Origin: Christiangramia crocea | GTDB lineage: Bacteria > Bacteroidota > Bacteroidia > Flavobacteriales > Flavobacteriaceae | Length of the DNA: 64,000 bases | Assembly (NCBI RefSeq): GCF_022410465.1 | Contig: NZ_JAJSON010000005.1 | Span: 39,130-103,129, forward strand | Reading direction: 5' to 3' | Shown: one piece after another, positions 9,010 to 17,360 of the stretch | Position numbering within the stretch: the stretch's first letter is position 1 | Layout: each line of letters opens with the position of its first letter | The notes under the pieces: model-generated | What the model saw: the letters and a program-made list of their open reading frames with translations, nothing else | Database searches by the model: none | Told to the model about the DNA's origin: nothing | Position numbers and translations under genes: made by a program

Positions 9010-9829
9010 TTAGTTTATATCCGCAGTTATGACAGAATTCGGAATGGTCCAGGTGGCGGGCCTCATTGCAATTTGGGCAAACCTGGGTATTGGTGATGGG
9101 TTTATCGGTAGTTTTGCTGAATTCGGCACTTACTATTCCTGTTGGTACAGCAATAATGCCATAACCGGTGATCATAATTACCGAAGCGATAAGCCTGCCC
9201 AAAGGTGTAACCGGAGCAATATCACCAAATCCGACGGTGGTTAGGGTCACTATACACCAGTAAATACTGAGGGGAATATTGTCAAAACCGGAAGCTTTGC
9301 CTTCTACCAGGTGCATCAGGGTTCCGGCTATGATACAAATGATGAGAACTGCAAACAAAAATACCAGGATTTTTGCTTTACTGTTCCTAAGCGCGAGCAT
9401 CAGTTTTCGTGATTCGCCAATATAACGGGTGATCTTCAAAACCCTGAAAATCCTGAGAAGTCGCAGAGCTCTAATAGCGAAAAGAAGGTTGGTCCCTCCA
9501 AAGATGAAACCTATATAACTTGGGAGTGTGGAAAGCAGATCTACGATCCCGTAAAAGCTGAAGATATATCGCTTGGGCTTATTAATCGCGATGATTCTAA
9601 CAATATACTCAATGGTGAATATACCGGTGATGATCCACTCTGCGATATAGAATTGCCAGGCATACTTGTAGAGAAGACTGGAGATACTCTCCATCATTAC
9701 CAGTACAACACTTATAATGATAACTATGAGAATAGCAATATCAAAAAACTTACCCGCTGGCGTATCTGCTTCATAAATCACTTCATGAAGCTTAAATTTC
9801 CAGTGGGGGATTGGTTTCTTTTCTTTCAC
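9002..9829 (-). CDS. Voltage-gated-type K+ channel protein with C-terminal zinc ribbon
   Basis: Six-transmembrane ion channel subunit of 275 residues. Membrane segments lie at about 28-46, 60-80, 92-110 and 150-172, and the pore ends at about 230. An S4-like helix with regularly spaced arginines (RALRLLRIFRVLKITRY) lies at 120-136 and the selectivity filter TTVGFGD at 197-203, which is K+-type. After the last helix comes a treble-clef/ribbon motif (CPNC at 251-254, CHNC at 266-269), not usual in simple Kv-like channels. The gene overlaps miaA by 8 bp. K+ conduction is inferred from the filter; the role of the ribbon is unknown. Confidence 0.9.
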   Translation of the reverse strand: MKEKKPIPHWKFKLHEVIYEADTPAGKFFDIAILIVIIISVVLVMMESISSLLYKYAWQFYIAEWIITGIFTIEYIVRIIAINKPKRYIFSFYGIVDLLSTLPSYIGFIFGGTNLLFAIRALRLLRIFRVLKITRYIGESRKLMLALRNSKAKILVFLFAVLIICIIAGTLMHLVEGKASGFDNIPLSIYWCIVTLTTVGFGDIAPVTPLGRLIASVIMITGYGIIAVPTGIVSAEFSKTTDKPITNTQVCPNCNEARHLDHSEFCHNCGYKLNE

Positions 9830-9861
9830 GTTAGGTTAAAAGTATAAAAAATTCCGGAAGA

Positions 9862-11235
9862 TTATTCCTGAATAGATAGTTGGATGATCCGGAAATTATG
9901 CTTTTTACGCAAAAAGCTCTGAATTATATGCTGGGCGTCGCGATTATTATTCATTGGTGTAATAATGGAACGTATAATATCCAGGTTGTTTATCTGGTGA
10001 TTGAGGTTGAAATAACCTACACCCTTAAATTCACCATCCTCGATAAGTAAAGCACTCTTCTCATCAACCTCGCGGCCCCTGCCTATTAACAGCATATTCT
10101 GGTTCTCATAGGAATGTTGACCAATAAGTTCCATCACCCTTTCATTATATTCTTGCGGGCTTTCTTCTTCAACACAGGCACCAAAACAGCTTTTTATAGT
10201 ATAACCAAAGCAATTGCCAGTGCCGCCATGTAAGCCTGCGAGCCTTTCACAGAGTTCAAATTCCTCTACCCATTTGGTGAGGGAGTTTTTTGCAGATCTC
10301 AGGCTGCTGAAAGTGGTGATATTCTTCTTATTCTTACTGGCTCTCCCAATTTTAAGGTTCACATAGCCATTCTCGTCGGTGAACTGATAAAGAGCATGAC
10401 TGAAAATATCCCGTTTCAAAGCACGATTATATCGTGGTTTTATTTCTTTTATTTCCTGGTTCTCCTTTAAGAGTGCAATAAGTTCATTTCCCGTAAGCTC
10501 ATAGGAAACCGAAACCACTTTGCGCTGCATTTCCTGTGATTTTGGATTATCGTTGGTGAAATGCTGGTTCACTCTTTTTTTAATATTCCGGGATTTACCT
10601 ACGTAAATAATCTCTCCATTATCGTCATGAAAATAATAAACCCCGGTAAGTGAAGGTAACTCTTCCAGGATATACACCAGTTTGGTGTCCATCATTCGTT
10701 TTGGTTCCTTGCGAACATATTCTTTCAGGATATCTTTTTCCACATCCTTGGCAAGAAGCATTTTAAAAAGTTTGATGGTTGCCTGGGCATCTCCTGCTGC
10801 CCGGTGGCGATCGCTTAGTGGAATACCGAGTGACCTAACCAGTTTTCCAAGGCTATAGGAAGGAAGTCCCGGGATGAGTTTTTTGGATAGTTCTACCGTG
10901 CACAAACTTCTCCTTTCAAAGTCGAAGCCAAGCCGGCGGAATTCGGTTCTCAGGATTCTGTAATCGAATTTAGCATTGTGAGCCACCAGGATACAATCCT
11001 GGGTGATCTCAACAATTCGTTTGGCCACCTCATAAAATTTAGGTGCATTGCGAAGCATCTCATTATTGATACCGGTAAGGTTCACCACGAATGGCTGAAT
11101 GGCCTGCTCAGGATTCACGAGGCTAATGAACTGATCTGTTACGGTATGACCGTCAAACTTATAAATCGCAATTTCGGTGATCCCTTCTTCATTGTATTTA
11201 CCACCTGTGGTCTCTATGTCTAATATAGCGTACAA
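9862..11235 (-). CDS. DEDDh exonuclease fused to a GIY-YIG endonuclease domain
   Basis: Nuclease fusion of 457 residues. Residues 1-165 form a DnaQ/epsilon-type 3'-5' exonuclease with LDIETTG (Asp6, Glu8), AHNAKFD, and the terminal HRAAGDA (catalytic His and Asp). Residues about 190-275 form a UvrC/Cho-type GIY-YIG domain: GVYYFHDDNGEIIYVGKS, an Arg in NIKKRV, and the Glu in GNELIALLKE. The C-terminal 180 residues resemble the extension found in other members of this fusion family and include CFGACVEEESP. Related fusions occur in Bacteroidetes and Actinobacteria. A role in DNA repair is inferred from the domains; it does not look like the replicative epsilon subunit. Confidence 0.9.
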   Translation of the reverse strand: MYAILDIETTGGKYNEEGITEIAIYKFDGHTVTDQFISLVNPEQAIQPFVVNLTGINNEMLRNAPKFYEVAKRIVEITQDCILVAHNAKFDYRILRTEFRRLGFDFERRSLCTVELSKKLIPGLPSYSLGKLVRSLGIPLSDRHRAAGDAQATIKLFKMLLAKDVEKDILKEYVRKEPKRMMDTKLVYILEELPSLTGVYYFHDDNGEIIYVGKSRNIKKRVNQHFTNDNPKSQEMQRKVVSVSYELTGNELIALLKENQEIKEIKPRYNRALKRDIFSHALYQFTDENGYVNLKIGRASKNKKNITTFSSLRSAKNSLTKWVEEFELCERLAGLHGGTGNCFGYTIKSCFGACVEEESPQEYNERVMELIGQHSYENQNMLLIGRGREVDEKSALLIEDGEFKGVGYFNLNHQINNLDIIRSIITPMNNNRDAQHIIQSFLRKKHNFRIIQLSIQE

Positions 11236-11250
11236 ATACTTCTCTCTTCG

Positions 11251-11910
11251 TTAATTATAATTTCGGGCGCCAAATATACTACTTCCAATCCGAACCATAG
11301 TCGTCCCGCATTCCAGAGCAATTTTGTAGTCGCCGCTCATTCCCATTGACAGTTCTTCAAGCTCGGGAAAGTCCATCTTCAATTCTTCAAAAACCGATTT
11401 CAAATACCGGAATTCTGATTTTACCTGGTCTTCATCATCGGTGAAGGTGGCCATTCCCATCAGGCCAATGATCTTCACATTTTCCATTTTCGCATAAGCT
11501 TCTGAAGCAAGAATCTCTCTGGCTTCTTCATCAGAAATGCCAAATTTGGAGTCTTCTTCGGCAATCTTTACCTGTAGCAGGCAGTTAATCACCCGGTCGT
11601 TCTGTTTTGCCCGTTTGTTGATCTCCTTCAGAAGTTTCAGGCTGTCCACGGCATGGATCAGTGACACAAATGGTGCCATATATTTCACTTTGTTCCTTTG
11701 CACATGGCCAACCATATGCCACTCGATATCCTGCGGGAGTTCTTCCCATTTATCGGTCATTTCCTGGATCTTGTTCTCGCCAAATATTCTTTGACCGGCC
11801 CGATAAGCTTCGAGAATATCTTCGTTAGGCTTGGTTTTGGAAATAGCTACGAGCTTCACACCTTCGGAAAGCTCGTCTTTATATTGTTTGATATTTTCAG
11901 AAATGTCCAT
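11251..11910 (-). CDS. YggS-family pyridoxal-phosphate homeostasis protein
   Basis: PLP-binding protein of the YggS/PROSC (PLPBP) family, 219 residues, thought to manage free PLP rather than catalyse a reaction. PLP would attach to Lys25 in LVAISKTKP. Other family signatures are FGENKIQE, WHMVGHVQRNK, the LMGMATF segment, and the C-terminal SMGMSGDYKIALECGTTMVRIGSSIFG, which forms the phosphate site. Sixteen bp separate it from the nuclease gene downstream, so the two may be cotranscribed. Confidence 0.95.
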   Translation of the reverse strand: MDISENIKQYKDELSEGVKLVAISKTKPNEDILEAYRAGQRIFGENKIQEMTDKWEELPQDIEWHMVGHVQRNKVKYMAPFVSLIHAVDSLKLLKEINKRAKQNDRVINCLLQVKIAEEDSKFGISDEEAREILASEAYAKMENVKIIGLMGMATFTDDEDQVKSEFRYLKSVFEELKMDFPELEELSMGMSGDYKIALECGTTMVRIGSSIFGARNYN

Positions 11911-11979
11911 CCTTTATTCTTTAAGACCAGGATTTATTAAAATTGTAGCGGCCGTGGTAGTACCTGTATTGAGTCCTGT

Positions 11980-13215
11980 TCAGAACTCATATATCGTAAG
12001 ACCGCTACGTAATTTAGGTTCAATATAAGTACTTTTTGGTGGCATAGTCAAATTTTCATCTGCAATTTCCTTAATTTCTTCAATTCCAGCCGGAAGCATA
12101 CCAAAACCGACTGCAAATTCCCCATTGTCAACTCTTGTTTTAAGCTCTATGAGGTCATTGCGGCCATGTATATATGCGATTCGTTTATCATGCCTAAGAT
12201 CTTCAATTCCGAGTATCGGTTTCAGAATCTTTTCATATAGGATATAAGAATCCAGCTGGCTTAGTGAGTCGGTGAACTTATACTGAGTCTTACGAAGGTA
12301 GAGCGAATAGTATTTCCCTTCCAGGTACATATTGAAATGATGCTTTTTGGAAGGTTTATAAATTTCATGTCCGCGATCTTCTATTCTGAACCATTCATCC
12401 AGCAGGATGAGGAACTCTTCTTTGGAATGGCCATTAAGATCTTTGATCAGCCTGCTGAATTCATAGATCCTCAGGTTACTTTCTGAAATCAGGTAGCTCA
12501 TAAAGAAATTATAGGTTTCTTCTCCAGTATGATCAGGATTATTTTCACGGCTTTCTTTGGCCAGTAAATAAGAAGAGGCACTGCGATGATGCCCGTCTGC
12601 GATGTAGATCTTTTCCAGGGCGTCGAATTCGGCCTTTATCTTCTCTATATTTTCAGGCTTGTCTATTAACCATAAGGAATGTAACTCCCTGTTATAGGTA
12701 GCGAATTCATATTCCGGTCTAGATTTCATTCGCTCTTCAAGAAGTTCATTAATCACCGGATTATCAGGATAAGTAAGTAAAACCGGTTCTGTATTGAATC
12801 CCACGACTTTCAGGTAATCCTTGAATAGTTCTTCCCGGTGAGCAATGGTATCTTCGTGCCGTTTTATAAGATTTTTTTCATAATCTTCAACGCTGGCAGC
12901 AGCAATTATCCCACAACATGTGGCTTCCCTGCTTTTTATCTGATAGATATAATAACAGGGACTTTTATCCTGGATAAGCGTATTCTCTTCCTTGAATTCA
13001 AGGTAGCGGTTCCTTACCATCCCAAAGCGTTTCTCTCCGCCAATCTCATGCTGAAATTTATAGCCGGGATTTATGATGTGTAAGAATGAATAGGGATTGA
13101 ATTCCAGCTGGGCACGAAGTTCCTCTTCACTATAATCTTCATAAGAACGTGAAGCAACCAGGCCCGCATAAGCCGGCGCCGGCCTTACTGCCTTAAATGG
13201 TAGGATCTTTGTCAA
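11980..13215 (-). CDS. DUF1015 family protein
   Basis: Conserved cytoplasmic protein of 411 residues. The DUF1015 hallmarks are the N-terminal KAVRPAPAYAGLVASRSYEDYS, the NPYSFLHIINP segment, the central IADGHHRSASSYLLAK motif and the C-terminal FGMLPAGIEEIKEIADENLTMPPKSTYIEPKLRSG block. The biochemical function of the family is not established; some relatives lie beside serine biosynthesis genes. The 69-bp gap to the YggS gene downstream holds nothing recognisable. Confidence 0.93.
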   Translation of the reverse strand: MTKILPFKAVRPAPAYAGLVASRSYEDYSEEELRAQLEFNPYSFLHIINPGYKFQHEIGGEKRFGMVRNRYLEFKEENTLIQDKSPCYYIYQIKSREATCCGIIAAASVEDYEKNLIKRHEDTIAHREELFKDYLKVVGFNTEPVLLTYPDNPVINELLEERMKSRPEYEFATYNRELHSLWLIDKPENIEKIKAEFDALEKIYIADGHHRSASSYLLAKESRENNPDHTGEETYNFFMSYLISESNLRIYEFSRLIKDLNGHSKEEFLILLDEWFRIEDRGHEIYKPSKKHHFNMYLEGKYYSLYLRKTQYKFTDSLSQLDSYILYEKILKPILGIEDLRHDKRIAYIHGRNDLIELKTRVDNGEFAVGFGMLPAGIEEIKEIADENLTMPPKSTYIEPKLRSGLTIYEF

Positions 13216-13240
13216 ATTATTCTTAATTTATTTTGAGTGT

Positions 13241-13334
13241 GAATAATAGAATTCTCCCTGCGGTCGAAATGACGATCTAGAGGTTTCATTTCGAGGGAGT
13301 CCATCTAGACGATCGAGAAATCTCATTCTTAGAT
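13241..13334. repeat. Dispersed-type intergenic inverted repeat
   Basis: TCGAAATGA (13264-13272) is exactly inverted as TCATTTCGA (13286-13294), and ATCTAGA occurs around both arms, followed by CGATCGAGAAATCTC. Elements built on this GTCATTTCGA core with flanking GGGAGAATTC/GAGAAATCTC are a familiar intergenic repeat type in flavobacterial genomes (recalled, not searched). It fills most of the gap between the DUF1015 gene and the hydroxyacyl-CoA dehydrogenase gene. Confidence 0.6.
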
Positions 13335-13335
13335 A

Positions 13336-14226
13336 CTATCTGCTAAACTGAGAAGAAATCTTTTCAGCCTTTTTGCTTTCAGAATAGTCATAGAATCCTT
13401 CACCCGATTTAACACCAATCTTTCCGGCTCTCACCATATTGGTCAGAAGGGGGCAGGGTGCATATTTTGGTTTCTTGAAGCCGTCATACATCACCTCAAG
13501 TATGGAATGGCATACATCAAGCCCTATAAAATCGGCCAGCTGAAGTGGTCCCATAGGATGCGCCATTCCAAGTTTCATTACAGTATCTATTTCATAAACT
13601 CCTGCTACTCCATTGTAAAGCGTCTCAATAGCCTCGTTGATCATTGGCATCAGGATCCTGTTGGCCACAAAGCCCGGATAATCGTTTACTTCTACAGGTA
13701 CTTTATTTAGTTTTTCTGACAGTTCCATCACCGTTTTGGTCACTTCATCGCTGGTATTATAACCGCGTATGATCTCTACGAGTTTCATCACAGGTACCGG
13801 GTTCATAAAATGCATTCCTATCACACGCTCCGGTTTCGATACCGCCGAAGCGATCTGGGTAATAGAAATGGAAGAGGTATTAGTAGCAAGAATAGTGTCT
13901 TCAGAAGTATGCTGATCAAGATGCCTGAAGATCTTGAGCTTTAGCTCGGTATTCTCTGTGGCTGCCTCTACTACCACACTTGCAGATCCAACTCCTTCTG
14001 AAATATCCGTATAGGTAGTGATATTTTTCAGGGTTTCGGTTTTTTGTTCTTCAGAGATCTTTTCTTTGGCCACCATACGGTCCAGATTTCTGGAGATAGT
14101 GTCCATACCTTTTTTCAGACTTTCTTCAGAAATATCTATTAACTGAACTTTATAGCCGTGCTGCGCAAAGGTATGAGCAATCCCATTCCCCATGGTTCCG
14201 GCTCCAATTACTGCAATGTTTTTCAT
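13336..14226 (-). CDS. 3-hydroxybutyryl-CoA dehydrogenase
   Basis: NAD(P)-dependent 3-hydroxyacyl-CoA dehydrogenase of the short stand-alone type, 296 residues, converting (S)-3-hydroxybutyryl-CoA to acetoacetyl-CoA or the reverse. The N-terminal Rossmann fold has GAGTMGNGIA (7-16). The catalytic region has the HFMNPVPVMKLVEII block with the active His, and NRILMPMINEA marks the C-terminal dimerisation domain. No fused enoyl-CoA hydratase is present. It stands alone between two intergenic repeats, so its pathway (fatty acid or butyrate/PHB-type metabolism) cannot be told from context. Confidence 0.93.
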   Translation of the reverse strand: MKNIAVIGAGTMGNGIAHTFAQHGYKVQLIDISEESLKKGMDTISRNLDRMVAKEKISEEQKTETLKNITTYTDISEGVGSASVVVEAATENTELKLKIFRHLDQHTSEDTILATNTSSISITQIASAVSKPERVIGMHFMNPVPVMKLVEIIRGYNTSDEVTKTVMELSEKLNKVPVEVNDYPGFVANRILMPMINEAIETLYNGVAGVYEIDTVMKLGMAHPMGPLQLADFIGLDVCHSILEVMYDGFKKPKYAPCPLLTNMVRAGKIGVKSGEGFYDYSESKKAEKISSQFSR

Positions 14227-14254
14227 TTTGTTGGTTTTTAATTTTCAAAGTTGC

Positions 14255-14345
14255 CGTCAGGCTGAACTCGTTTCAGCTTCTATATTAACCTGAAACAGAT
14301 CATGAAATCGAAGATTCAACAGGGTTAAACAAGTTCAGGATGACG
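14255..14345. repeat. Dispersed-type intergenic inverted repeat (TGAACTTGTTT type)
   Basis: A 19-nt arm at 14255-14273 (CGTCAGGCTGAACTCGTTT) is inverted at 14327-14345 with three mismatches. A nested hairpin pairs GTTTCAG (14270-14276) with CTGAAAC (14290-14296). Intergenic elements with the core GTCATCCTGAACTTGTTTCAGG are common in flavobacterial genomes (recalled, not searched). The element lies between two minus-strand genes and may also serve as a transcript-end structure. Confidence 0.6.
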
Positions 14346-14368
14346 TATTTAAACTTCATATTCATTAT

Positions 14369-15343
14369 CTATATATTAAAACCGGCAATCACCTGGTTTG
14401 CCACTTTCAGTGCCCTGGCTCCCTGCTCCATGGTAACCACCGGCTCTTTACCATTTTGAATGGCATCAGCAAAACTCTCGAGTTCGTCCAGAATGGCATT
14501 GTTAAGGGAAACCTCAGGATTATCAAAATATATCTGCTTTTTCACTCCTTCGGCATTCTGAAGTATCATGGCATAATCATCAGGTTTTTCAGGAGCATCC
14601 TTCATCTTAACCACTTCACATTTCTTATCCAGGAAATCTACTGAAATATAGGCATCCCTCTGAAAGAATCGCGATTTTCTCATATTCTTCATAGAGATCC
14701 GGCTGGCGGTAAGATTGGCCACACAACCGTTCTCAAATTCTATCCTGGCGTTAGCGATATCCGGAGTGTCGCTGATTACCGAAACTCCACTGGCATTGAT
14801 TTTTTTAACTTCAGATTTCACCACACTTAGCACCGCATCTATATCATGGATCATCAGGTCCAGCACCACCGGCACGTCGGTTCCTCGAGGGTTGAATTCA
14901 GCCAGACGGTGAGCCTCAATAAACATTGGGTTTTCTATACGATCGGCCACTGCCTGGAAAGCAGGATTGAATCTTTCCACGTGTCCAACCTGGCCTTTTA
15001 CATTGTGCTTTCTGGCCAGTTGTATCAGTTCCTGCGCCTCTTCGAATGTATTGGTGATGGGTTTTTCAATAAAAAGATGCTTTCCCGCAGAGATCACTTT
15101 TTTTGCAACCTCAAAATGGGACAGGGTGGGAGTCACCACGTCTATCATATCACATTGGGCGATAAGATCGTCCAGATTTTCGAACATTTTGTAGCCGAAT
15201 TCAGAAGCTACTTTTTCGGCATTTTGCCTGTTGGCATCATAAAATCCGATCAGTTCATATTCTTCGGACTGTTTTAAAAGTTTCAGATGGATCTTTCCAA
15301 GATGGCCTGCGCCCAGGACTCCCGCTTTCAGCATATTTTGCAT
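14369..15343 (-). CDS. Gfo/Idh/MocA family oxidoreductase
   Basis: NAD(P)-dependent dehydrogenase of 324 residues. The N-terminal Rossmann domain begins AGVLGAGHLGKIH (8-20), and the family motif EKPI follows in HLFIEKPITNT (about 95-105). The substrate domain includes GQVGHVERFNPA and the LMIHDIDAVLSV catalytic region with its conserved His and Asp. A second ATG three codons in (MLKAGVLG) is an equally good start. The substrate, probably a sugar or nucleotide-sugar, cannot be deduced; neighbours give no pathway. Confidence 0.92.
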   Translation of the reverse strand: MQNMLKAGVLGAGHLGKIHLKLLKQSEEYELIGFYDANRQNAEKVASEFGYKMFENLDDLIAQCDMIDVVTPTLSHFEVAKKVISAGKHLFIEKPITNTFEEAQELIQLARKHNVKGQVGHVERFNPAFQAVADRIENPMFIEAHRLAEFNPRGTDVPVVLDLMIHDIDAVLSVVKSEVKKINASGVSVISDTPDIANARIEFENGCVANLTASRISMKNMRKSRFFQRDAYISVDFLDKKCEVVKMKDAPEKPDDYAMILQNAEGVKKQIYFDNPEVSLNNAILDELESFADAIQNGKEPVVTMEQGARALKVANQVIAGFNI

Positions 15344-15468
15344 TTTTCACAAAAATAGCATTTTGATATTAAATACTTTATAAAATAAGGCCAAATCCCG
15401 GGAGTCTTTTGCTTGGGATAAATCAGCTTGTTTCCCTAATTTTATAGCCTGATTAAAGCATAACCAAG

Positions 15469-16110
15469 TTGAAAGATACCTATAGACATCAGGGCAAGAG
15501 ACAGCAATTGGTAAAGACCGTAAAAAAGAAGGGAATTACTGATGAAAAGGTGCTTGCTGCCATAGGAAAGATCCCGCGCCATCTCTTTATGGACAGCAGT
15601 TTTGAAGATCATGCCTACCAGGACAAGGCATTCCCCATTGCGGCCGACCAGACTATTTCCCAGCCCTATACCGTGGCATTCCAAACCGAACTTCTGGAAG
15701 TAAAAAAAGGAGAGAAGGTCCTGGAGATTGGTACGGGTAGCGGCTATCAAACGGCGGTGCTCTGTGAACTCGGTGCAAAGGTATACAGTATAGAACGCCA
15801 GCGGGAACTGTATAAAAAGACCAAGAGCTTTCTTTCAAAAATAGGCTACAGGCCAAAGCATCTAAGTTTCGGCGATGGATATAAGGGCCTTCCTGAATAT
15901 GCTCCTTTCGATAAGATCATTGTTACGGCTGGAGCTCCCGAGGTTCCAAAAGAACTGCTTGGACAACTTAAGGTAGGGGGCAGAATGGTGATTCCCGTTG
16001 GCACTGAGGTGCAAACCATGACCCTCTTTATAAGAAAATCTGCCAAGGAATTTGACAGGAAGGAGTATGGAGCCTTCAGGTTTGTGCCCCTTCTGGGAGA
16101 TAAGAACTAA
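15469..16110 (+). CDS. pcm: Protein-L-isoaspartate O-methyltransferase
   Basis: SAM-dependent repair enzyme that methylates L-isoaspartyl residues in aged proteins, 213 residues. Motif I (VLEIGTGSGYQTAVL) starts near residue 83, preceded by the PCMT-specific AADQTISQPYTVAFQ and followed by VTAGAPEVPKELLGQLKVGGRMVIP. TTG at 15469 is the chosen start, because it gives the family-typical N-terminus (MKDTYRHQGKRQ) and no ATG lies near. The divergent oxidoreductase gene starts 125 bp upstream. A strong bidirectional terminator follows 84 bp after the stop. Confidence 0.95.
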   Translation: MKDTYRHQGKRQQLVKTVKKKGITDEKVLAAIGKIPRHLFMDSSFEDHAYQDKAFPIAADQTISQPYTVAFQTELLEVKKGEKVLEIGTGSGYQTAVLCELGAKVYSIERQRELYKKTKSFLSKIGYRPKHLSFGDGYKGLPEYAPFDKIIVTAGAPEVPKELLGQLKVGGRMVIPVGTEVQTMTLFIRKSAKEFDRKEYGAFRFVPLLGDKN

Positions 16111-16193
16111 AGCTAAGCAGAATAAAGAATTTCAATGCTGGTAGTTTCAAACAATGAGACTCTTCACTTGGCTCAGCGTTTACAGGGAGGAAA

Positions 16194-16225
16194 CAAAAAA
16201 AGCCCCGAAATCCGGGGCTTTTTTA
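16194..16225. terminator. Bidirectional rho-independent terminator
   Basis: AGCCCCG (16201-16207) pairs with CGGGGCT (16213-16219) across a 5-nt loop, with an A-run before and a T-run after. It can therefore end both pcm from the left and the convergent M28 peptidase gene from the right. Confidence 0.92.
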
Positions 16226-16243
16226 TTTATAAATTCTAATTAA

Positions 16244-17266
16244 TTATTTTCCGGTGGTATCAATAGCTTTATCAACCACAAGTCTTTCATCCCTGTTTGC
16301 GATTTCCCAGGCGGTTAGAAAGACCAGCTTTGCTCTTTTCGCTAAAACCTCATACTCGATCTTATCTGGAGTATCGGTTGGTTTATGATAATCGGCGTGA
16401 GTCCCGTTGAAATAGAAAATGATCGGGATGTTATTCTTAGCGAAATTGTAGTGGTCACTTCTGTAATAAAAACGATTAGGATCGTTCTCATCATTATAGG
16501 TGTAATCCAGGTCAAGGTTCATATACCTGGCATTTACTGCTTCGCTTAAATGATGAAGTTCTGTACTCAGCTTATCGCTTCCAATAAGATATACATAATT
16601 GTCATTTCCCTCATGCTGTGGATCTATACGGCCAATCATATCAATGTTAAGGTTGGCAACTGTATTTTCCAGAGGGAAAATAGGTTCATCTGTATAGAAT
16701 TTAGAACCTATAAGACCTTTTTCCTCTCCGGTAACGTTAAGAAAAAGTATGGATCTTTTTGGGGTGTATCCATCTTTGCTGGCTTCAACAAAAGCTTCAG
16801 CGATCTCCAGGATACCAACGGTTCCCGAGCCATCATCATCGGCCCCGTTATGGATATTACCGTCTTCATCTATACCCACGTGGTCGTAGTGAGAAGAGAT
16901 CACAAGAACTTCTTCAGGTTTTTCTGAACCTTTAAGGAAAGCCACCACATTTTCGGTAGGTTTTACATTTCCTCTTTTAAAGTAACTTGTGGGAACCTCC
17001 TGGAAATAATCGTCCCCTCCAATAGGGGAAACAAGCTCAAGCTCCTTATACTCTGTTTTAAGATATTCAGCGGCTTTTTTCTGTCCGGGCTCTCCAGTCT
17101 CACGACCTTCGAATTCATCACTTGCAAAAATGTAAAGATGTTCTTTTAATTCAGTTGCAGTGATAGTATTTGCATATTCCATAGGATCTGCATTCTCAAT
17201 TTTCTTATTTTGAGCACTGCAGGCTGTAAGGATGGCCGGAATGACCAATACAAGTATATTTTTCAT
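16244..17266 (-). CDS. M28-family zinc metallopeptidase, lipoprotein
   Basis: Secreted aminopeptidase-like enzyme of the M28 family. ATG at 17264-17266 is chosen over the ATG 33 nt upstream, because it begins directly with a lipoprotein signal (MKNILVLVIPAILTACSAQ, lipobox LTAC). The zinc ligands are visible in order: SSHYDHVG, NGADDDGSGT, NVTGEEKGL and NIDMIGR, and a C-terminal His in HADYHKPTDTPDKI. The protein of 340 residues should sit on the periplasmic or outer side as a lipoprotein; its peptide substrates are unknown. A terminator follows shortly after the stop. Confidence 0.93.
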   Translation of the reverse strand: MKNILVLVIPAILTACSAQNKKIENADPMEYANTITATELKEHLYIFASDEFEGRETGEPGQKKAAEYLKTEYKELELVSPIGGDDYFQEVPTSYFKRGNVKPTENVVAFLKGSEKPEEVLVISSHYDHVGIDEDGNIHNGADDDGSGTVGILEIAEAFVEASKDGYTPKRSILFLNVTGEEKGLIGSKFYTDEPIFPLENTVANLNIDMIGRIDPQHEGNDNYVYLIGSDKLSTELHHLSEAVNARYMNLDLDYTYNDENDPNRFYYRSDHYNFAKNNIPIIFYFNGTHADYHKPTDTPDKIEYEVLAKRAKLVFLTAWEIANRDERLVVDKAIDTTGK

Positions 17267-17360
17267 TTTAAGTTTGAATTTTATTTTAATGCCGGGCAAT
17301 ATAGCAGATTTAACCTGAAAAAGCGGAAACCGAAAGCCTAAAAAACCTATAAAAATCCAC

